From Paenibacillus aestuarii (lineage in GTDB: Bacteria; Bacillota; Bacilli; Paenibacillales; NBRC-103111): a stretch of 64,000 bases of DNA. A program made the position numbers and the translations under genes. This document shows, piece after piece, positions 7,411 to 16,165 of this stretch. The stretch lies in assembly GCF_027789125.1 (NCBI RefSeq), contig NZ_JAQFVF010000088.1, forward strand, positions 124,001 to 188,000. The letters run 5' to 3'. Numbering within the stretch: position 1 is the first letter of the stretch; every line of letters starts with the position of its first letter. Under the pieces are notes generated by a model that was not told the DNA's origin, did not search any database, and saw only the letters and a list, made by a program, of their open reading frames with translations.

Positions 7411-9237
7411 ATGGCTAGATCAAATACACCGCCAACAGCCAAGGAGGGCAAAACGAATTGGAAAGCATTCCTCCAGCTGCTGATGCAGGCAAATCCGCCT
7501 AAGCTCATCTTGGGCATAGCGCTTGGGTTAAGTGTCATATCCACACTGGTTAGTCTGGTGATCCCGTTGTTCACCAAAAACGCCGTCGACAGTTTCTCAG
7601 TCAGTTCGATAAGCTGGGCGCAAATCAGCGGCATGGCAATTGCCTTTTTCGGCATGGCAATCGGTTCGGGCGTGTCGATTTATTTGCTCAATTACGCCGG
7701 CCAGCGCGTCGTTGCGGGCATCCGCGACCGTTTGTGGAAGAAACTGCTCGTGCTGCCAGTGAGCTATTACGATAACAATGAGACCGGGGACACGATTTCC
7801 CGGATGACGAACGATACGGCGGTCATCAAAGGCTTGATTACCGAGCATATGTCCGGCTTCATCACAGGTATCATCTCCATAATCGGCTCCATCGTCGTGT
7901 TGCTGTATATGGACTGGAGAATGACGCTGATCATGTTCAGCGTATTCCCATTAGCTTTCCTGATCCTGTTCCCTCTCGGCAGACAGATGTTTCTCGTATC
8001 CAAAGGCCTGCAAACTGAAACTGCTGGTTTTACCGCGATACTCAATCGCGTGCTGTCGGAAATCCGTTTGGTGAAGGCCGCGAATGCGGAGCCGGGGGAA
8101 TATGCAGAGGGCAGCAAAGGGATCGGCAAGTTATTCCAGTTTGGTTTAAAAGAAGGGCGTATTCAGGCCATGATGTCGCCGCTCGTCTCTTTTGTTATGC
8201 TGATGCTGTTCGTTGTGCTCTTCGGCTATGGCGGCATGCGCGTGTCATCGGGAGCCATTACGGCAGGCCAGTTAGTTGCTTTCATGCTTTATTTGTTCCA
8301 AATTGTCATGCCGATTACGCAAATTACACAGTTCTTCACGCAGATGCAAAAAGCGATGGGCGCCACCGACACGATTCTCAAAGTGTTGGATCATGTCGAA
8401 GAAAAGCCGCATGAGGGAGATTCAGTCAAAGACGCCTCCCAATCATTGCACTTGGAACAAGTCGCCTTCAGTTATAAAGAAGGCGAGCCTGTGCTCAAGA
8501 ATGTCAGCTTCACGATGGAAGCCGGCAAAGTGACGGCCATTGTTGGCCCGAGCGGCAGCGGCAAGACGACGATGTTCTCGCTGCTGGAGCGGTTCTACAC
8601 GCCGCAGAGCGGCTCGATTAAGCTTGGATCAGATTCGATAGAGAAGTTTTCACTTGTGTCCTGGCGCAGCCAAATCGGATATGTCTCTCAGGAAAGTCCG
8701 CTGATCGCCGGGACCATTCGTGACAACATCTGCTACGGCATGGAGCGCGAAGTGAGCTTGGAGGAACTGAAACAAGCGGCTCGAATGGCTTATGCCGACG
8801 CGTTTATTGAGGAGCTGCCGAATCAATATGAGACGGAAGTCGGCGAGCGGGGCATCAAGCTGTCCGGCGGGCAGCGGCAGCGGATTGCCATTGCGCGGGC
8901 ACTGCTGCGCAATCCGAAGATTTTGATGCTCGATGAAGCGACATCAAGTCTCGACAGCAAGTCTGAAGTCGTGGTGCAGCAAGCGCTGCAAAATTTGATG
9001 CAAGGACGCACGACGCTTGTCATTGCACATCGATTATCGACGGTCGTAGATGCAGATCAGATCGTGTTTCTCGACAAAGGCAAAGTAACCGGAATGGGCA
9101 CACACCAGGAGCTGCTGGCATCACATGAGATGTACCGCGAGTTTGCCGCTCAACAACTGCAGCTTCAGGATCAGCAGGCGGCAGCAGTCATTCCGCAGTT
9201 AGCAGAGATGGCTAAGCATGAGGAGCTGCGGGCGTAG
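7411..9237 (+). CDS. Multidrug ABC exporter half-transporter (BmrA-like)
   Basis: 608 residues from ATG at 7411, nine bases after AAAGGAG; an ATG at 7406 is in another frame. One polypeptide holds six transmembrane helices (about 30-320) followed by the ATPase: Walker A GPSGSGKTT near 379-387, the Q-loop region YVSQESPLI, signature LSGGQRQRIAIARALL near 485 and Walker B ILMLDEATSSLD near 505. This arrangement is that of Bacillus BmrA, which works as a homodimer to expel drugs or lipophilic compounds. Single gene with a good terminator; no adjacent regulator on this strand. The natural substrate is unknown. Confidence 0.93.
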   Translation: MARSNTPPTAKEGKTNWKAFLQLLMQANPPKLILGIALGLSVISTLVSLVIPLFTKNAVDSFSVSSISWAQISGMAIAFFGMAIGSGVSIYLLNYAGQRVVAGIRDRLWKKLLVLPVSYYDNNETGDTISRMTNDTAVIKGLITEHMSGFITGIISIIGSIVVLLYMDWRMTLIMFSVFPLAFLILFPLGRQMFLVSKGLQTETAGFTAILNRVLSEIRLVKAANAEPGEYAEGSKGIGKLFQFGLKEGRIQAMMSPLVSFVMLMLFVVLFGYGGMRVSSGAITAGQLVAFMLYLFQIVMPITQITQFFTQMQKAMGATDTILKVLDHVEEKPHEGDSVKDASQSLHLEQVAFSYKEGEPVLKNVSFTMEAGKVTAIVGPSGSGKTTMFSLLERFYTPQSGSIKLGSDSIEKFSLVSWRSQIGYVSQESPLIAGTIRDNICYGMEREVSLEELKQAARMAYADAFIEELPNQYETEVGERGIKLSGGQRQRIAIARALLRNPKILMLDEATSSLDSKSEVVVQQALQNLMQGRTTLVIAHRLSTVVDADQIVFLDKGKVTGMGTHQELLASHEMYREFAAQQLQLQDQQAAAVIPQLAEMAKHEELRA

Positions 9238-9255
9238 AGTCATAAGGCGTAACGA

Positions 9256-9307
9256 CAAGGTATTTCAACAAATCGGTTTTTCCCGGTTTGCTGAGATACC
9301 TTTTTTA
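9256..9307 (+). terminator. Intrinsic terminator after the ABC exporter
   Basis: A long imperfect stem (about 9257-9275 with 9284-9303) is followed by a T run. Confidence 0.8.
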
Positions 9308-9371
9308 TATAGAGGAAGAAATAGGAAGGGTGTCGAATATATAAGGCTAACAAAAGTGCGGAGGTGGGCGT

Positions 9372-10622
9372 CTGGTTCTTAAGAACAATCGTTGGATTTG
9401 GCCGGTGAGCATGGGATTGTCCATCGTGCTGACTTTGCTGACCGGTATGTTCTGGCCGCAGCTGGGACCCTTACTTGCAATAAGCCTCACTCTGGCGGCT
9501 TGGCTGCTGACATGCGGGCTGCTGTGGGGGACATACCGGCAAGCGGCAGACGAAGACCACATGGATCAGCGCCTGCGTCGGCTGCTGTCCGAGGCTGTCG
9601 AATACGCGAAAGATTTGCAGACACTGCTCAACTTCCTGCCGATTTCGGTCATCTCCATTGATCGGGACGATCACATTATTCAGATCAATGACATGACCCT
9701 GACGTATTTTCCCCAGCTCAAGCGGGACGAGGTGTTGGGCCAGAAGTTAAAAGACATGACAGAACGCTTAGGCATGGACTACGAGCAGTTTACGATGACC
9801 AAAGCGATCCGAGGCGTTCGTACCATCGGTAGCATTTTTCAACAGGGGGACAAGTCGTTTCTCAGCTATGCGTATCCGTTGGAGAAGAACGGCGAAATCT
9901 TTGGAGCGATCGGTATTTTCCAAGAAATCACAGAGATGGAGCAGCTGAAGCACGAGCTCAGCCAAGTGGAGCGGCTTAGCCTTGTGGGGCAAATGGCGGC
10001 CAGCATCACCCATGAAATCCGTAATCCGATGGCTGTGATCCAAGGGTTCATTCAGTTGATCAAAGAGCGGACAGGACCTGAGCTGCAGCAGTATTTTAAT
10101 CTGATTTTAGACGAGTTGAACCGGGCCAATGAAATTATCAGCGACTTTCTGTCACTGGCGCAGAACCGCAATGTCCCTATGGTAATCGGCGATTTGAACG
10201 CGATTGTGCAGTCGCTGCATCCCATTATGCAGGCTGATGCGAATATGCGCGGGGCGCAGGTGGAGTTGCTGCTGCAACCGGCGTTATCCCAGGTGCTGCT
10301 CAATGAGAAGGAGATGAAGCAGCTCATTTTGAACCTGGTTCGCAACGGTATGGAGGCGATGAATGGCAGCGGGATGATCCAGATCGAAACCAGGCAAGCA
10401 AGCGATCACGTGGAGCTCCACATCTCGGACAACGGATCTGGTATTTCGGAAGACAAGCTGGCGCGTATTTTTGAACCTTTTTATACGACAAAGGATAAGG
10501 GGACTGGTCTTGGATTACCCGTATGCCTAAGTATCGTTCAGAAGCATGGCGGTAGTATGGACGTCAAATCGGTTGAAGGTCACGGAACGAAATTCTCTAT
10601 GGTATTGCCTGTTCATGCTTAA
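9372..10622 (+). CDS. Orphan PAS-containing sensor histidine kinase (sporulation-kinase type)
   Basis: Two N-terminal membrane helices, a PAS domain (FLPISVISIDRDDHIIQINDM, LGQKLKDM), then HisKA with the phosphorylated histidine in ITHEIRNPMAVIQGF and an ATPase domain with NLVRNGMEA, DNGSGI and GTGLGL. No response regulator gene is next to it, as for KinA-type kinases that feed the Spo0A phosphorelay; that role is inferred. Start: the usual codons at 9405 (GTG) and 9411 (ATG) lack a ribosome binding site and would cut into the first membrane helix. GGAGG at 9360-9364 is seven bases before an in-frame CTG at 9372, which restores a KNNR-positive N-terminus. I take 9372, with 9405 as the conservative alternative. 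Confidence 0.88.
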   Translation: MVLKNNRWIWPVSMGLSIVLTLLTGMFWPQLGPLLAISLTLAAWLLTCGLLWGTYRQAADEDHMDQRLRRLLSEAVEYAKDLQTLLNFLPISVISIDRDDHIIQINDMTLTYFPQLKRDEVLGQKLKDMTERLGMDYEQFTMTKAIRGVRTIGSIFQQGDKSFLSYAYPLEKNGEIFGAIGIFQEITEMEQLKHELSQVERLSLVGQMAASITHEIRNPMAVIQGFIQLIKERTGPELQQYFNLILDELNRANEIISDFLSLAQNRNVPMVIGDLNAIVQSLHPIMQADANMRGAQVELLLQPALSQVLLNEKEMKQLILNLVRNGMEAMNGSGMIQIETRQASDHVELHISDNGSGISEDKLARIFEPFYTTKDKGTGLGLPVCLSIVQKHGGSMDVKSVEGHGTKFSMVLPVHA

Positions 10623-10644
10623 CTACGAAGCGGAGGGAAAAACG

Positions 10645-11619
10645 ATGACAGATACGATTCGATGGGGAATTATCGGCTGCGGCGATGTCACGGAGGTAAA
10701 AAGCGGGCCGGCGCTGCAAAAGGCGGAAGGCTCCGAGCTGGTTGCCGTTATGCGGCGAAACGGAGCGTTAGCCGAAGATTATGCGCGCAGGCACCAGGTG
10801 CCAAGGTGGTACGACCAGGCGGAAGCGTTGATTCATGATCCCGAAGTGAATGCCGTCTACGTAGCGACGCCGCCTGCGTTCCACCGGGAATATGCGTTGA
10901 TGGCCGCTCGCGCCGGCAAAGCGGTCTATGTAGAGAAACCGATGGCGATGAACCATGACGAATGCCTGGAGATGATCGAAGCCTGCGAAGCGGCGCACGT
11001 GCCGCTGTATGTAGCTTATTATCGCAGGGGCTTGCCGCGGTTCAACCAAATTAAGCAGCTGCTGGACAGCGGCGCTATTGGTGACGTTCGCCTTGTTCAG
11101 ACAACGCAGCTGCAGACGCTGCGCCCTGCGGACGGGCAAGCTGTGCCTTGGCGCCTGCAGCCGGAGTTGTCCGGCGGGGGGCTGTTTGTGGATCTGGCGA
11201 GCCATACGCTGGATATACTGGACTACTTACTGGGACCGCTTGGCCAGGTCAAAGGCTTCGCCGTGAATCAATCCCGCCAGTATCGGGTCGAGGATCTGGT
11301 GACGACGACTTATGCCTTTGAATCCGGCGTGATCGGGATGGGAGCATGGTGCTTTAACGCTTATAAGCGCCAAGACTTAAACGAAATTATCGGCAGCAAA
11401 GGAAAGCTCTCTTTCTCCACCTTCGGAGACGATCTGCGTATTGAACTTGCCGACGGCGGTGTTCAGCAGTTCACCGTTGCGAATCCCGCACACATCCAGC
11501 AGCCGCTGATTCAGCTGATGGTGAATGAGCTGAGGGGGGACGGAAAATGTCCAAGTACGGGGCGTACCGCGGCGCGAACAAGCCGGGTTATGGACGATTT
11601 AATCCGCGATTTTTATTAA
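10645..11619 (+). CDS. Gfo/Idh/MocA-family oxidoreductase
   Basis: 324 residues from ATG at 10645, seven bases after GGAGGG; the longer frame to 10546 overlaps the kinase. NAD(P)-binding Rossmann motif GIIGCGDV at 7-14, the EKP catalytic-lysine motif near 97-99 (YVEKPMAMN) and the substrate domain beginning around residue 120. Family enzymes oxidise or reduce sugars, inositols or biliverdin-like compounds. There is a 22-base gap to the kinase, so it may share its transcript, but no functional link is evident. Substrate unknown. Confidence 0.9.
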   Translation: MTDTIRWGIIGCGDVTEVKSGPALQKAEGSELVAVMRRNGALAEDYARRHQVPRWYDQAEALIHDPEVNAVYVATPPAFHREYALMAARAGKAVYVEKPMAMNHDECLEMIEACEAAHVPLYVAYYRRGLPRFNQIKQLLDSGAIGDVRLVQTTQLQTLRPADGQAVPWRLQPELSGGGLFVDLASHTLDILDYLLGPLGQVKGFAVNQSRQYRVEDLVTTTYAFESGVIGMGAWCFNAYKRQDLNEIIGSKGKLSFSTFGDDLRIELADGGVQQFTVANPAHIQQPLIQLMVNELRGDGKCPSTGRTAARTSRVMDDLIRDFY

Positions 11620-11633
11620 TATTCAGAAAACAA

Positions 11634-11662
11634 TTGACGTATTTGTGACAGCCAATTAAACT
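11634..11662 (+). promoter_or_regulatory. Candidate promoter of the TrpXYZ-type importer
   Basis: TTGACG (11634-11639) and TAAACT (11657-11662) are 17 bases apart. A roughly 130-base untranslated leader follows. It contains GGGGTGGGCGGGTGC but no convincing T-box. Confidence 0.45.
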
Positions 11663-11797
11663 ATGGTTAATTCAATTTTACTTGGACGCACGGCGTCCCG
11701 CAACTTGTCTGCTTTTGTCGATAAAAGCGTTAAAGGGGTGGGCGGGTGCTACGTTAAATCGTCCAAGCATATTATGGGGCTAAAGAGAGGGGTAAAC

Positions 11798-12856
11798 ATG
11801 TTGAAAAAGAAAACATTAATGACACTCGTTCTATCTGCTGCGTTGATCACAGTAGCAGGCTGCGGCCAAAAAGCCGACACCCAAGCTGCATCCGGCGGCG
11901 CAGCATCCGCTGCACCAGCGTCAGCTGCACCCGCATCCGGCAAAACTTACAAGGTTTCCATTTCGCAGATCGTGGAACACCCTTCTTTGGATGCTACACG
12001 TCAAGGGTTCATCGCCGCTCTGAAAGATGCAGGCATCGTCGAAGGCACCAACTTGAAAGTTGATTTCAATAATGCACAAGGCGATCAAGCCAACAATCTG
12101 TCCATCGCGCAAAAAATTGCCGCATCCGACAGCGATCTCGTACTCGGCATCGCAACACCATCGGCCCTGGCGCTGGCTCAACAAGTGAAGAAGGCTCCTG
12201 TCCTGTTCGCGGCAGTTACCGATCCGCTTGCGGCTAAAATCGTCAACAACCTGGATAAGCCGGGCGGCAACGTCTCCGGCGCATCCGATACGAATCCTCA
12301 AGCGGTCGCCCAGTTGATGGACTTCGTAGCGTCTAACATGCCAAAAGTAAAAACAGTCGGCCTGGTCATTAACGAAGGCGAGCCGAATGCGGTCATTATG
12401 GCTAAAAATGCAGAAGAGTCTTTGGCAAAGCATAACATCAAGCTGGTCAAAGCTCCTGTTACCAATACATCGGAAGTGAAGCAAGCTGCTCAATCCCTTG
12501 TCGGACGCGCAGACGCTTTCCTGATCACACTGGACAACACAGTCGTTAGCGGCGTTGACTCCATCATTCAAATCGCCAATGAGAAGCATATTCCATTCTT
12601 CTCCAGCGATCGCGATACCGTTGAAAAGGGCGCTTTTGCAACAGTCGGATTTAAATACTATGACCATGGCTACCAAGTAGGCCAAATGGCTGCGGATATT
12701 TTGAAGAACGGCAAAAAACCGGGAGATATGAAAGTTACTGTTCCTGATAAACTTGACCTGATCTTGAACCTGAAGGCTGCTAAAGCACAAGGTATCGAAG
12801 TGACGGATGCTATGAAGAACGCAGTTAAAGACAAAGAGAAGGATATCATTCAGTAA
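11798..12856 (+). CDS. ABC transporter substrate-binding lipoprotein (TrpX/PF04392 type)
   Basis: 352 residues from ATG at 11798 (AGAGAGGGG upstream). Lipobox VAGC places the lipidated cysteine at residue 22, followed by an Ala/Ser/Pro-rich linker to about residue 50. The binding domain starts at TYKVSISQIVEHPSLDATRQGF, the hallmark of the PF04392 family, with the characteristic ATPSALALAQ and FAAVTDPLAAKIV segments. It anchors on the outer face of the membrane and feeds the permease encoded next. In streptococci this family (TrpX) is linked to tryptophan uptake; ligand here is not certain. A hairpin separates it from the permease gene, which could raise its level relative to the membrane parts. 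Confidence 0.9.
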   Translation: MLKKKTLMTLVLSAALITVAGCGQKADTQAASGGAASAAPASAAPASGKTYKVSISQIVEHPSLDATRQGFIAALKDAGIVEGTNLKVDFNNAQGDQANNLSIAQKIAASDSDLVLGIATPSALALAQQVKKAPVLFAAVTDPLAAKIVNNLDKPGGNVSGASDTNPQAVAQLMDFVASNMPKVKTVGLVINEGEPNAVIMAKNAEESLAKHNIKLVKAPVTNTSEVKQAAQSLVGRADAFLITLDNTVVSGVDSIIQIANEKHIPFFSSDRDTVEKGAFATVGFKYYDHGYQVGQMAADILKNGKKPGDMKVTVPDKLDLILNLKAAKAQGIEVTDAMKNAVKDKEKDIIQ

Positions 12857-12874
12857 CCTGGGCTCTTCACTTAT

Positions 12875-12900
12875 GGAGTGAACGTTGTTCGTTCGCTCCT
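12875..12900 (+). terminator. Intra-operon hairpin between binding-protein and permease genes
   Basis: GGAGTGAACG (12875-12884) pairs with CGTTCGCTCC (12890-12899), one wobble, followed by a weak TTCTTTG tract. It may act as a leaky terminator or RNA-end stabiliser. Confidence 0.55.
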
Positions 12901-12954
12901 TCTTTGTTGGATGAGGGCTGATCGCTTTTATTTTGAAATTACGGAGGATTTTGC

Positions 12955-13869
12955 ATGATAGATTCGATGAGCGGAGCTGTCGAGCTAGGGCTTCTATATG
13001 CGCTAATGGCGCTTGGCGTATACATCACGTTCCGTATTCTCGACTTCCCGGACTTAACAGTGGACGGTAGTTTTACTACAGGCGGCGCAATCGCAGCGAT
13101 TATGGTGTCGCATGGCTTTTCACCTTGGCTGGCTTGCCTGGCTGCATTTGCCGGAGGTTTGGTTGCAGGAGCCTGCACAGGCTTATTGCATACGAAAGGC
13201 AAGATTAACGGGCTTCTTTCCGGTATTTTGATGATGATCGCCTTGTACTCCATTAATATGAGAATTATGGGCAGGCCGAACATTTCCCTGTTAGGTACCG
13301 ATACGATTTTTACATCGATCTCGCCGATATTGCTAGGGTTTATCATTGTTATTGTTGTCAAACTGCTGCTGGACGCTTTCCTGCACACCGATCTAGGTCT
13401 TGCCCTCCGTGCTACGGGGGATAACGCTCGGATGATCCGCAGCTTCGGTGCCAATACGGACACAACGACGATTCTAGGCGTGAGCTTGTCGAACGGACTT
13501 GTGGCCTTATCCGGCTCTCTTATTGCGCAGCAATCCGGGTTCGCTGATATTTCTATGGGTATCGGGATGATCGTGATCGGTCTGGCTTCCGTTATTATCG
13601 GTGAGGCGATTTTCGGCGCGCGCTCGGTATTCCAAGCGACATTAGCCGCTGTTCTGGGCTCCATTGTGTATCGAATCGTGGTGGCGTTGGCCCTGCGCGT
13701 CGAGTGGCTCAATGCTTCCGACTTGAAATTGATTACAGCAATTATCGTTATTATTGCGCTTGTACTGCCTTCCGTTCAGCGTGCGATTAAGCAAAAGGCG
13801 AATGCCAAACGGCGGGCTGCGGAGCTTATCTCCCGCGCGTTGCAGTCGAATCAGGGGGGTAGACCATAA
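12955..13869 (+). CDS. ABC transporter permease (TrpY-type)
   Basis: 304 residues from ATG at 12955, with GGAGG eight bases upstream. About eight hydrophobic helices; the opening AVELGLLYALMALGVYITFRILDFPDLTVDGSF and the ALRATGDNARMIRSFG cytoplasmic loop are typical of PF04392-associated permeases of the BPD_transp_2 superfamily. It forms the membrane channel of the importer together with the neighbouring ATPase. The stop overlaps the ATPase start by one base, which implies translational coupling. A basic C-terminal tail (KQKANAKRRA) is cytoplasmic. Confidence 0.92.
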   Translation: MIDSMSGAVELGLLYALMALGVYITFRILDFPDLTVDGSFTTGGAIAAIMVSHGFSPWLACLAAFAGGLVAGACTGLLHTKGKINGLLSGILMMIALYSINMRIMGRPNISLLGTDTIFTSISPILLGFIIVIVVKLLLDAFLHTDLGLALRATGDNARMIRSFGANTDTTTILGVSLSNGLVALSGSLIAQQSGFADISMGIGMIVIGLASVIIGEAIFGARSVFQATLAAVLGSIVYRIVVALALRVEWLNASDLKLITAIIVIIALVLPSVQRAIKQKANAKRRAAELISRALQSNQGGRP

Positions 13870-14663
13870 TGCTTCAGCTCTCTAACGTTTCCAAACTATT
13901 TAACCCGGGATCGGCAGATGAAAAAGTCGCGCTGGTCGGCATTAACCTGAACTTAAAACCGGGCGATTTTGTCACGGTTATCGGCAGTAACGGTGCCGGG
14001 AAGTCGACGCTAATGAACGTTATTTCCGGCGTGATGACGCCGGATGCCGGTGAAGTACGGATCGGCGGCGAAGTCATTCACCACCTGCCGGAATATGCGC
14101 GCAGCCGTTGGATCGGCCGGGTCTTCCAAGACCCCATGGCAGGGACGGCTCCGCGGATGACGATCGAGGAGAATCTGGCCATGGCATATGCCCGTGGCAA
14201 GCAGCGCGGCCTCAGCTTTGGCGTCAACGCGGGCAAGCGCACGCTGTTCCTGGAGCAGCTGCAGCGCCTGGGCATTGGCCTTGAAGGCCGTCTGCGCGCC
14301 AAGGTCGGCCTGCTCTCCGGCGGTGAGCGGCAGGCGCTCAGCCTGCTGATGGCGACCTTCACCAAGCCGCAAATCCTGCTGCTTGATGAGCACACCGCAG
14401 CGCTGGACCCGGCACGCGCGGAGCTAATCACACGATTGACTGAGGAGATCGTGCGCGAGATGAAGCTGACCACCTTGATGGTCACGCACAATATGGATCA
14501 GGCGATCCGTCTTGGGAACCGCCTGATTATGATGGATAAGGGCCGCATCATCCTCGATGTGAGCGAAGAGCGGAAAAAAGATCTCACCGTGGAGCAACTG
14601 CTCGGCGAATTTGAACGCATTAGCGGAAGCAAGCTGTCCGACGACCGCGTCGTGCTGGGCTAA
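13869..14663 (+). CDS. ABC transporter ATP-binding protein (TrpZ-type)
   Basis: 264 residues; ATG at 13869 shares one base with the permease stop. Walker A GSNGAGKST at 39-47, Q-loop in GRVFQDPM, signature LSGGERQALSLLMA, Walker B ILLLDEHTAALDP and the switch histidine in LMVTHN. The DEH in place of the usual DEA/DEP after Walker B is common in this importer group. It powers uptake by the two preceding gene products. It is the last gene of the operon and is followed by a hairpin. Confidence 0.93.
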   Translation: MLQLSNVSKLFNPGSADEKVALVGINLNLKPGDFVTVIGSNGAGKSTLMNVISGVMTPDAGEVRIGGEVIHHLPEYARSRWIGRVFQDPMAGTAPRMTIEENLAMAYARGKQRGLSFGVNAGKRTLFLEQLQRLGIGLEGRLRAKVGLLSGGERQALSLLMATFTKPQILLLDEHTAALDPARAELITRLTEEIVREMKLTTLMVTHNMDQAIRLGNRLIMMDKGRIILDVSEERKKDLTVEQLLGEFERISGSKLSDDRVVLG

Positions 14664-14669
14664 TGCAGA

Positions 14670-14715
14670 GAAGAGGCTGTCTCGAGGTCATCGTTGATGA
14701 CGGAGGGCAGCCTCT
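14670..14715 (+). terminator. Probable terminator of the TrpXYZ-type operon
   Basis: AGAGGCTGTCTC (14672-14683) pairs with GAGGGCAGCCTCT (14703-14715), with a nested GTCATC/GATGAC helix. The T tract is only CTCTTT. Confidence 0.6.
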
Positions 14716-14819
14716 TTGGCTATCCTGCAAAAGTGGCAGGATTATCTGATGTATGTGCAATTTCGCAGGCTATCCTGTCGGGCGACCAAGGCGACGTAGC
14801 AGCCTAGCAACAGTCATCG

Positions 14820-15296
14820 TTATGAAGTCGCGACGGCTGCCGTTCGGCGTTTTCTCTGGATGCTTTGGGCACGCAGCGTTTTCATCGACAGCACAATGCC
14901 TGTCACTGTAAGCACGATCATCCCGAGCGCGCCGAGGTCAACCAGCCATCGTACATCCGTTTGGCCGATTTTCCCCTCATGGAGGCCCTTGATCAACCCG
15001 ATCATGCCTTGCTGACCACCTTGCCCTCCTCTACCCATGCCGCTGTCCTGGGTATCGCCCATCGGCTGGCGGCTGCCGGAAGCAGCCTGGTCAGATCCAG
15101 TTTGCTTGGACGGCATGTCGGCAGCTGCGGCGCTGGTGCCGCCTCCATTCATTTCCTGCGGCGGACCGCCTCCCATCCCGCCGGCTAAGCCGAAAAGCTG
15201 CTTTTCAGACAGCAGCAACCCGGTCACAGACTGCAGCAAAATAAAAATGGAACAAATCAAGCCGATCCATAAATGCAATTGTCGTGTTCTTTTCAT
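14820..15296 (-). CDS. Small PepSY-associated membrane protein with Gly/Ser/Gln-rich loop
   Basis: 158 residues with two membrane helices: HLWIGLICSIFILLQSVTGLLL (near 8-29) and WLVDLGALGMIVLTVTGIVLSMKTL near 117-141. The first helix and the H-x-G-x-I-G...L-x-D-L-x-A pattern before the second match PepSY-associated TM proteins, which are usually longer and can take part in electron or metal handling. Between the helices is a low-complexity stretch rich in G, S, Q, M and D (about 36-95), outside the membrane by topology. Start at 15296 has AGAGG eight bases upstream. It stands alone between the importer and a hypothetical gene. Function unknown. Confidence 0.75.
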   Translation of the reverse strand: MKRTRQLHLWIGLICSIFILLQSVTGLLLSEKQLFGLAGGMGGGPPQEMNGGGTSAAAADMPSKQTGSDQAASGSRQPMGDTQDSGMGRGGQGGQQGMIGLIKGLHEGKIGQTDVRWLVDLGALGMIVLTVTGIVLSMKTLRAQSIQRKRRTAAVATS

Positions 15297-15393
15297 GTGA
15301 TAACCTCTTTTTCTTGTTCAAATTTAATAATTGCCAATATATAGGCTTGATCTGAATTTGAACTGAGGGAGGGCTGAGCATCTCCTGAAAAAG

Positions 15394-15412
15394 AAAAAAA
15401 GCCGCACTCGGC
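15394..15412 (-). terminator. Terminator downstream of the hypothetical gene 15447-15932
   Basis: On the minus strand GCCG-AGTG-CGGC is followed directly by seven T residues. A second perfect repeat ATTCAAGAG/CTCTTGAAT (15445-15467) lies across the stop codon of the gene. Confidence 0.7.
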
Positions 15413-15446
15413 GCACACGCGGGAGGTCAGCTTGGAGAACTACAAT

Positions 15447-15932
15447 TCAAGAGCCTGTCTCTTGAATAAGCGTCTTAATCTTTTGCAGCCGAATATATTC
15501 GGCTTTTTCCAGTTGGGGGCGAAAATAAGCAAACAAATAAGCCGCTTCCTGAAATTGCAGCCCCGGATAGCATACAACCTCCTGCAAAGCGCCGGGATTG
15601 TCCATAATGACCTGCCATTCGCCTGTCCGGTCGTTGACGGGCACCGTCTGGAGCACGCTCTTTTTCGCGGCGATTGTGTCGCCTAGCTCCTGCCAGATTT
15701 TCTCCCAGGAAGGGCTGAAAACTACCGGATCGGGAAACATCCGGCTAGCCGCACGAACGGCTTGTTCAAGCCTTTCGATATCCGCATCCATGGCAGCCTT
15801 CACAGCCTCCGTGAAGCCGTCCAGCAGGCGGCGGAAGCCTGCATATCCTTCCTGATGAATGGCAGCTTGAAACGCCTCTGCGGCGCTCTCGTTTTGAATC
15901 TTTTCAAATGCACCAAATGGGTTGTTCAGCAT
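15447..15932 (-). CDS. Hypothetical protein, acidic and helical
   Basis: About 161 residues from ATG at 15932, which follows AAGGTGG; the frame is open to 15968 with other ATG codons but no better ribosome binding site. No signal peptide or membrane helix. It appears mostly alpha-helical (SAAEAFQAAIHQEGYAGFRRLLDGFTEAV, ADIERLEQAVRAA) with a later segment containing VCYPGLQFQEAAYLFAYFRPQLEKAEYIRL. I do not recognise a family. It is a single gene with its own terminator, divergent from the following two-component system; whether it belongs with that system is unknown. Confidence 0.6.
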   Translation of the reverse strand: MLNNPFGAFEKIQNESAAEAFQAAIHQEGYAGFRRLLDGFTEAVKAAMDADIERLEQAVRAASRMFPDPVVFSPSWEKIWQELGDTIAAKKSVLQTVPVNDRTGEWQVIMDNPGALQEVVCYPGLQFQEAAYLFAYFRPQLEKAEYIRLQKIKTLIQETGS

Positions 15933-16165
15933 CGCGTCATAGACCACCTTGATCATGATGAAAAGCAAAATGGGGAATGCCTACCTTTGCTTTCTACCTT
16001 GTGTCTTTCCTTGCATCCCACTTCCAAAATGTAACATAATTAGGTGCTGAAAAAAAGCGTGACAGTCATTCTGCAGTTTATATTGAGTTTATAAAAAATG
16101 CTTATGCTTAAAACGCAGCAAGTGAAGACTAAGGCAATTAACGGAAAGAAATGAGGGTGAGGCCG

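Noticed and set aside
11640-11797. Possible T-box leader before the TrpX-like gene, from GGGGTGGGCGGGTGC
   Set aside because: The T-box core AGGGTGG-N-ACCGCG is not present and no terminator/antiterminator pair was found; family association with tryptophan is the only other hint.
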